A stretch of 64,000 nt of DNA from the NCBI RefSeq assembly GCF_016722965.1, contig NZ_JAEQNB010000001.1, positions 723,929 through 787,928 of the forward strand, read 5' to 3'. A program made the position numbers and the translations under genes. Shown in pieces: positions 59,648 through 64,000 of this stretch. The DNA is from Tumebacillus amylolyticus (GTDB taxonomy: Bacteria; Bacillota; Bacilli; Tumebacillales; Tumebacillaceae). How positions within the stretch are numbered: the first letter of the stretch is position 1; every line of letters begins with the position of its first letter. The notes beneath the pieces were generated by a model. That model worked only from the letters and a program-made list of their open reading frames with translations. It was not told the DNA's origin and searched no databases.

Positions 59648-61813
59648 ATGACCTTTCAACTTCTCAGCCCCACGTTGCAAAAAATCGTCTGGGACATGGA
59701 ATGGCGCCGGTTCACGCCGATCCAAGAACTCTCCATCCCCGCGATCCTCGACAAAAAACATTGCCTCCTCATGGCGGGCACAGCTTCGGGCAAGACGGAG
59801 GCTGCTTTTTTGCCTGTGTTGAGTTTGTTGGAACGCGAGGGCGTGAACGGGTTGAAAGTCCTGTACCTGTCCCCCTTGCGCGCGCTGATCAACGACCAGT
59901 TCGAACGCATCGAACGCTTGACGGAGCGCCTCGACATCCCGCTGCTCAAGTGGCACTCGGACGTCTCTCGTTCGAAAAAAATGACGTGGCTCGCCAACCC
60001 CGGCGGCATCCTGCAAATTACGCCGGAGTCGCTGGAAGCCCTGCTCGTCAACCAGACCGACCGCATCCCCGACTTGCTGCGCGAAGTCGAGTACATCGTG
60101 ATCGACGAACTCCACGCCTTCCTCGACGGGGACCGGGGCTTGCAAGTTCAATCTCTGCTCGCCCGCATGCGCCGCTATATGAAACGAACCCCCGTCATGA
60201 TCGGCTTGTCCGCGACGATTGGGGCACCGGAGGTGGCACAGGCGTTTTTGCATCCGGAGGAACCGGAGGGAGTCGAGGTGATCAATCCGGGGGACGGCAA
60301 GCGGCAGATCTTCCTGCAAGTCGAGTTCTTCCCCAAGCAAAACGGAACGTTCCCACCTGCGCTCATCTCCGACCTCTACGACTTGACCAAGGACAAAAAA
60401 TCAATCCTCTTCGCCAACTCCCGCGGTCAAGTTGAAGAGCTGACCCACCGCCTCAACGAAACGGGCCGCACGCTCGGGGGACCTACGTATGTGCAGAAGT
60501 ACCACGCGCACCACTCTTCGCTCGACAAGTCGGAGCGCGAATGGGTCGAAGAGCAGATGAAGACCTCCCGCCAACCACTCTCCGTCGTCTCCACGAACAC
60601 CCTCGAACTCGGGATCGACATCGGCTCGCTCGACCTCGTTGTTCAGGTGGACGCGACGCACTCCGTCTCGTCGCTCAAGCAGCGTCTCGGACGCTCGGGT
60701 CGTCGGGAGGGCACCGATTCCTATCTGATGATGTACGCGACGGAGGACGAAGATTTGGTGCAGGCGGTGGCGATCACCGAACTGCTTTTTGAAAAATGGA
60801 TCGAGCCCGCCGCGCCTCGTCGGATGACGTATGACCTGCTGTTCCACCAAGTTCTCTCGCTGTGTACGGAGCAGCGCGGAGTGTTTCGCGATGACTTGCT
60901 GGGCGAGATCGCCGAGAATCCAACGTTCGCGCATCTGCCGACTCCGCGTGTTCGTGAATTGCTGGAATGGATGCTCGCCGAGGACTGGTTGGAGATCGTC
61001 GAAGGCAAGTGCATCCCCGGCACCGAGGGGGAGAAGCTCGTGCGCTCGCGGGACTTCTATGCCGTTTTTCAATCGCCCGCTCTGTACAAAGTCTTGCACG
61101 GCGCACGGCAAGTCGGCACCATCGAAGCGAATCCGCTGGTGATGGTCGGCGAATCGCTGTTGCTCGGCGGTCAGATGTGGTCGATCACCTCCCTCGATGA
61201 AAAAAGGGGCACGGTCTACGTCGAGCCCGCTTATGACGGGAAAAAGCCGATCTGGTTGTCCGGCTCCCGCTACATCCACCCGCAGATTGCCGATCGCATG
61301 TACGCGGTCTACACGGCTGCTGAAGATCTGGAATACCTGAGCCCGCGGGCGTGGCACCGTCTCAAAGACGTTCGCAACATCGCGGCGACTTTGGGCTGGA
61401 CGTCGGAAGCGCGGGTGATTCAAGAAGGGCAGCGAACCCTAACGTTTTACGACTTCGCAGGGACTCGCCGCCAGAACGCGATGGCGACGCTCTTGCGCGG
61501 CTGGTTGCGCGAACAGGAGTCCTCGCTCACCGTCAAACAAAGCCCGTTCTCCCTCGCCATCGAAGGCGGCGAAATTGAAAAAGGACTCGCCAAGCGAGCC
61601 CTCAACTTCCTCACCGACACCCTCCGCCGAGGCAACGAGGAAAAATACCTGCTCATGGGCCGCGGACTCGAACCGGAGAAAAACCCGCCCACCAAATTCG
61701 CGGCGTACCTCCCGCGAAACTTCCAACTCTGGATCGAAGACGAGATCGTCCGCGACCTCGACGGACTTCGCGATTGGCTGTCCGTGCAGAAGTGGAAGAT
61801 CCACCGCAACTGA
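59648..61813 (+). CDS. Lhr-like DEAD/DEAH-box helicase
   Basis: 721 residues. The frame opens at 59615; ATG 59648 has TCAGGAGGTCTCCCC upstream. Superfamily 2 motifs: Q-motif region FTPIQELSI, Walker A GTASGKT (44-50), LYLSPLRALIND (motif Ia), DELH (153-156), LSATIG (III), LELGIDIGSLD (V) and QRLGRSGRR (VI). The C-terminal half has a helicase-associated winged-helix region and is typical of Lhr-family enzymes, including BrxHI of BREX. As third gene of the module it would unwind DNA (or RNA) coupled to the BrxD-like ATPase. A putative attenuator stands before it. Confidence 0.87.
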   Translation: MTFQLLSPTLQKIVWDMEWRRFTPIQELSIPAILDKKHCLLMAGTASGKTEAAFLPVLSLLEREGVNGLKVLYLSPLRALINDQFERIERLTERLDIPLLKWHSDVSRSKKMTWLANPGGILQITPESLEALLVNQTDRIPDLLREVEYIVIDELHAFLDGDRGLQVQSLLARMRRYMKRTPVMIGLSATIGAPEVAQAFLHPEEPEGVEVINPGDGKRQIFLQVEFFPKQNGTFPPALISDLYDLTKDKKSILFANSRGQVEELTHRLNETGRTLGGPTYVQKYHAHHSSLDKSEREWVEEQMKTSRQPLSVVSTNTLELGIDIGSLDLVVQVDATHSVSSLKQRLGRSGRREGTDSYLMMYATEDEDLVQAVAITELLFEKWIEPAAPRRMTYDLLFHQVLSLCTEQRGVFRDDLLGEIAENPTFAHLPTPRVRELLEWMLAEDWLEIVEGKCIPGTEGEKLVRSRDFYAVFQSPALYKVLHGARQVGTIEANPLVMVGESLLLGGQMWSITSLDEKRGTVYVEPAYDGKKPIWLSGSRYIHPQIADRMYAVYTAAEDLEYLSPRAWHRLKDVRNIAATLGWTSEARVIQEGQRTLTFYDFAGTRRQNAMATLLRGWLREQESSLTVKQSPFSLAIEGGEIEKGLAKRALNFLTDTLRRGNEEKYLLMGRGLEPEKNPPTKFAAYLPRNFQLWIEDEIVRDLDGLRDWLSVQKWKIHRN

Positions 61814-61821
61814 GCGTGAAA

Positions 61822-61862
61822 AAAAGCCCGAACCGCCAAAGCGCGGATCGGGCTTCTTTTTC
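61822..61862. terminator. Shared terminator between the helicase and the peroxiredoxin
   Basis: Stem AAGCCCGA.CCGC pairing with GCGG.TCGGGCTT, with A and T runs. Confidence 0.85.
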
Positions 61863-61873
61863 ATGAACTTGGG

Positions 61874-62515
61874 TTACAGGCTTTGCAGGTGGTACAAAAG
61901 TTCGGATGGTTCGAGACGCACGGTGAAGTCCGGATCAACGTGCGAATACCGGATGATGCCGTCCTCGTCAATCATGATCGTCGCGGGAACCGGCAGAATC
62001 CAGCGCTCCGAGGCGTTGTACTCGGTGAGGTCGAGCGGGAAGGATTTGTACATGTCAATCAGGTACTCCGGCACGTCATACAGCAAGTTGTACTTGGCTG
62101 CGACCAACCCGCGTGTGTCGCTGACGACATGGAAGTTCAGTTCCAACTTCTCCGTTTGAGAGAGTGTGTTGTCCGGGCTCTGCGGCGAGATCGCGATCAA
62201 TTGAGCGCCCAGTCGCTGGATGTCGGGCAGGATTTTTTGGTAGGACAGCAGTTGGACGTTGCAGTACGGGCACCACGCACCACGGTAGAATTGCAGGATG
62301 ACCGGGCCTTTTTTCCACTCGTCCGACAAGCGGACCGGTTGCCCCAATGCATCGGTCAGTTGGAAATCGCGCGCCTTGCTCCCGACTTCCAGACCGGTGG
62401 CAATGCCGGAGGATTGCAGGTCTTCGATGATCTTAAAGAGAATGCCGTGTACCTCCACAGGGGTTTTTGCAACAAAGTCCGCACGCATCTGTTTCAATTC
62501 CAAGTTCAAACTCAT
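61874..62515 (-). CDS. Peroxiredoxin-like (AhpC/TSA) family protein
   Basis: 213 residues. The frame opens 41 codons earlier at 62638, but ATG 62515 (MSLNLELKQMRADFV) has AAGGAG twelve bases upstream and better codon use after it. A thioredoxin-fold domain has VGSKARDFQLTDALG, VILQFYRGAWCPYCNVQL with a CxxC-like peroxidatic Cys, and LIAISPQSPDN. It groups with the AhpC/TSA-like peroxiredoxins of Bacilli. It would reduce peroxides in the cytoplasm. Single gene. Confidence 0.86.
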   Translation of the reverse strand: MSLNLELKQMRADFVAKTPVEVHGILFKIIEDLQSSGIATGLEVGSKARDFQLTDALGQPVRLSDEWKKGPVILQFYRGAWCPYCNVQLLSYQKILPDIQRLGAQLIAISPQSPDNTLSQTEKLELNFHVVSDTRGLVAAKYNLLYDVPEYLIDMYKSFPLDLTEYNASERWILPVPATIMIDEDGIIRYSHVDPDFTVRLEPSELLYHLQSL

Positions 62516-62588
62516 CGAGGGTTCTCGCTCCTTGTAAAAGGGAATGAGAATAGTATAACGTTTTAAATGGACGAAGTCTTTCCTTTTG

Positions 62589-63641
62589 TTAAAATGCCCT
62601 CGCCAGCATCTCCGCGACAACTTGCGGAGCCAACGCACTCTGCGTCAAGAACGACAGCACCACGGGGAAATCACGGCCCTTGATGCTCGCGAACGGCGAC
62701 AGATCCTTCGCCAGCGTCCACGTGCCCTCGGCCGTCTCCATCTCTTGCAACTGCCTCACAATCTCCTCCAGCGGCGGGTGCCCGTAATAATGCCCGTTCG
62801 TACTCCCGCTGAATGCAAACCCCGGTGCCCGCCACGCAAACGGCGTCTCCGCCCACATGTAGCCGGGGTACCAGAGATCGTAGTACGTGCCCTGCGGACC
62901 TTCGACGGAGACGAGATGTACTTTATCCGGATCGAGCTTGTGGCGAACTTGCGGGAGGAGCAGCGCAGCATCGGTCAGCAACGAATTGAACGCAGGGATG
63001 TGCAACGCACGCTCATACTCTCCACGAACCGCATCAGCCGGGATGTGATAAAGCACGAAATGCTTCCCAAAAACTTCACGCCTCACCCGCCCCGACTCCA
63101 CCAGTTCCAACGACCGATCCACCACCGCATAGACGTCCTGCGCTTTCGGGTCTTGCGCCAAGTCCGACTCCAACAAACGAATCAGCAACTCAAACGCATC
63201 CTCGTAAATCTTGCGAATGTCCACTTTGTCCGCCTTCGCTCCAAAAATGAACTTCGTCAACGCCTGGTATGCCACTTGCGCCGGGCGGTCTCCCCAACCC
63301 ATAAAATCGCCCATCTCGGCAATTTGCACAATGGTTTCTCGATGTTTCAGGGCAAACTCACTATGTACCAACGTGAAGATCGACAGCACACCGTCGCAAT
63401 CCAAATGGTTGTTGATCGCCAACTCCCAGCCCTCCGTCGAATGGGCCGCGACGAACTTCATGCAGATCTCCGTAGACGTGTTCGCTTTGAATTCCTCAGG
63501 CGTCCGATTGGGAATCCAATGGCTCAACTCCATGTCCACGCCCTCGCGGTACGTACTGTCCGCCGACCCGTCGGCGAAAATCGTCTTCGCACTCTGCGGA
63601 CGAACGTCCGAACTTCCAAGCACAAAAAATTGCGGTATCAT
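62589..63641 (-). CDS. DUF6687-like protein with a DHH-like motif
   Basis: 350 residues. The frame opens at 63713, but ATG 63641 (MIPQFFVLGSSDVRP) lies nine bases after GAGGAGGA. The body is not assigned to a known enzyme; it resembles the DUF6687 group from memory. A striking segment is NNHLDCDGVLSIF (His79, Asp81, Asp83), which has the HxDxDG spacing of DHH-family phosphoesterase motif I. EMGDFMGWGD and KVHLVSVEGPQGTYYDLWYPGYMW follow. If it is a DHH-like fold, it would bind Mn and cut phosphodiesters, but this is inference. Promoter TTGTGT-17-TATACT (63682-63710, complement) is good. Confidence 0.7.
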   Translation of the reverse strand: MIPQFFVLGSSDVRPQSAKTIFADGSADSTYREGVDMELSHWIPNRTPEEFKANTSTEICMKFVAAHSTEGWELAINNHLDCDGVLSIFTLVHSEFALKHRETIVQIAEMGDFMGWGDRPAQVAYQALTKFIFGAKADKVDIRKIYEDAFELLIRLLESDLAQDPKAQDVYAVVDRSLELVESGRVRREVFGKHFVLYHIPADAVRGEYERALHIPAFNSLLTDAALLLPQVRHKLDPDKVHLVSVEGPQGTYYDLWYPGYMWAETPFAWRAPGFAFSGSTNGHYYGHPPLEEIVRQLQEMETAEGTWTLAKDLSPFASIKGRDFPVVLSFLTQSALAPQVVAEMLARAF

Positions 63642-63681
63642 CAACCGGGTCCTCCTCTTTTTGTGACTTTCTATACATGTA

Positions 63682-63710
63682 AGTATAAGATCTTGATTTC
63701 CATAACACAA
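63682..63710 (-). promoter_or_regulatory. Promoter of the DUF6687-like gene
   Basis: On the minus strand TTGTGT (63705-63710) and TATACT (63682-63687), 17-bp spacer. An inverted repeat TATACATGTAAGTATA (63672-63687) covers the -10. Confidence 0.55.
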
Positions 63711-63717
63711 CACCTTT

Positions 63718-63726
63718 TGTTATAAT
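63718..63726 (+). promoter_or_regulatory. Extended -10 promoter of yerC
   Basis: TGTTATAAT, a perfect extended -10, about 120 bp before the yerC start; no fitting -35. Confidence 0.5.
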
Positions 63727-63844
63727 AACCAAGGAATGCCACTGCAGGAATCTCGCGGAGGCTTGCCGAATATATAGCGTTACAGAGCTAAAGTATTGCC
63801 TCGCTGACGTATCAGAGTTTGTGAAGCAGACTGGAGGGATAGAC

Positions 63845-64000
63845 GTGCAACTTGACAAGCTTCGAGACAAAACAGTTGACCAGCTTTTCGAAGCGATCCT
63901 CCAATTAGAATCGCTGGAAGAAGCGTATCTATTCTTTGATGATCTATGCACAGTCAATGAGGTGCAATCTCTGGCCCAACGCCTGGAAGTTGCCCGCATG
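63845..64000 (+). CDS. yerC: YerC/YecD-family TrpR-like DNA-binding protein, 3' partial
   Basis: First 52 residues of the gene, cut by the window end. GTG 63845 has GGAGGG seven bases upstream. The peptide MQLDKLRDKTVDQLFEAILQ, then LESLEEAYLFFDDLCTVNEV and QSLAQRLEVARM matches the start of YerC, a small TrpR-superfamily helix-turn-helix protein of about 100 residues. Its role is unclear; in Bacilli it lies near pcrA-like genes. Only the 5' half is visible, but the signature FFDDLCTVNEV is distinctive. Confidence 0.8.
   Translation, partial: MQLDKLRDKTVDQLFEAILQLESLEEAYLFFDDLCTVNEVQSLAQRLEVARM

Noticed and set aside
58114-61813. Part of a BREX type 2 locus
   Set aside because: No methyltransferase, PglZ-type phosphatase or BrxC/PglY gene lies in the window; only accessory-type BrxD and Lhr-like genes are present.

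Overview
The window looks like chromosomal DNA of an aerobic, endospore-forming member of the Firmicutes (class Bacilli). GC is fairly high except in a few patches. The evidence is a gerA-type germinant receptor operon, strong GGAGG-type ribosome sites, lipobox lipoproteins, an SLH-domain wall protein, a lipoprotein cytochrome c with a SCO protein, patA, bcrC, sdpRI and two helD genes. A Tumebacillus/Alicyclobacillaceae-like organism fits, but that is inference. No rRNA, tRNA, CRISPR array, insertion sequence or prophage was seen. Most genes end in strong intrinsic terminators, many shared by convergent pairs.

Layout. 1-1605: 3' end of a large Ig-like repeat surface protein. 1812-4408: AT-rich mcrB/mcrC-type restriction pair. 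4467-10180: anchored unknown protein, polysaccharide deacetylase, a small protein and a germination receptor operon in the order B-A-C. 10284-16400: bcrC, helD copy 1, a VanY-like carboxypeptidase, DUF2935 and DUF2062 proteins, SCO and cytochrome c. 16478-27913: DODA-type dioxygenase, DHA2 exporter, an unlisted 31-aa membrane peptide, psuK-psuG, LLM oxidoreductase with a hydrolase, a HExxH lipoprotein, rhodanese, an APH-fold kinase, a DmpA-type peptidase and a rhodanese-metallo-beta-lactamase fusion. 28006-29819: an HTH-TPR regulator facing away from a 46-aa secreted-peptide gene. 30176-38756: a beta-1,3-glucan utilisation cluster (LacI regulator, ABC importer, GH1, secreted GH81-CBM56) with three palindromic operators. 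38859-51181: patA, sdpR-sdpI, glycerate kinase, a metallo-beta-lactamase-fold protein, an SLH protein, SDR, fhuF under a Fur box, VOC-MOSC. 51237-64000: Asp-box repeat protein, secreted GH13 amylase, helD copy 2, a TerB-like/BrxD-like/Lhr-like three-gene module, peroxiredoxin, a DUF6687-like protein and the start of yerC.

The two most interesting regions are the HTH-TPR regulator with its unlisted secreted propeptide (a candidate RNPP-type cell-cell signalling cassette) and the TerB/BrxD/Lhr module. The latter resembles BREX accessory genes without BREX core genes and carries an unexplained promoter-palindrome-double-hairpin element between its second and third genes. Small or cis features worth note are the 31-aa membrane peptide with an 8-bp inverted repeat over its promoter, the SdpR operator, the Fur box and the glucan operators.
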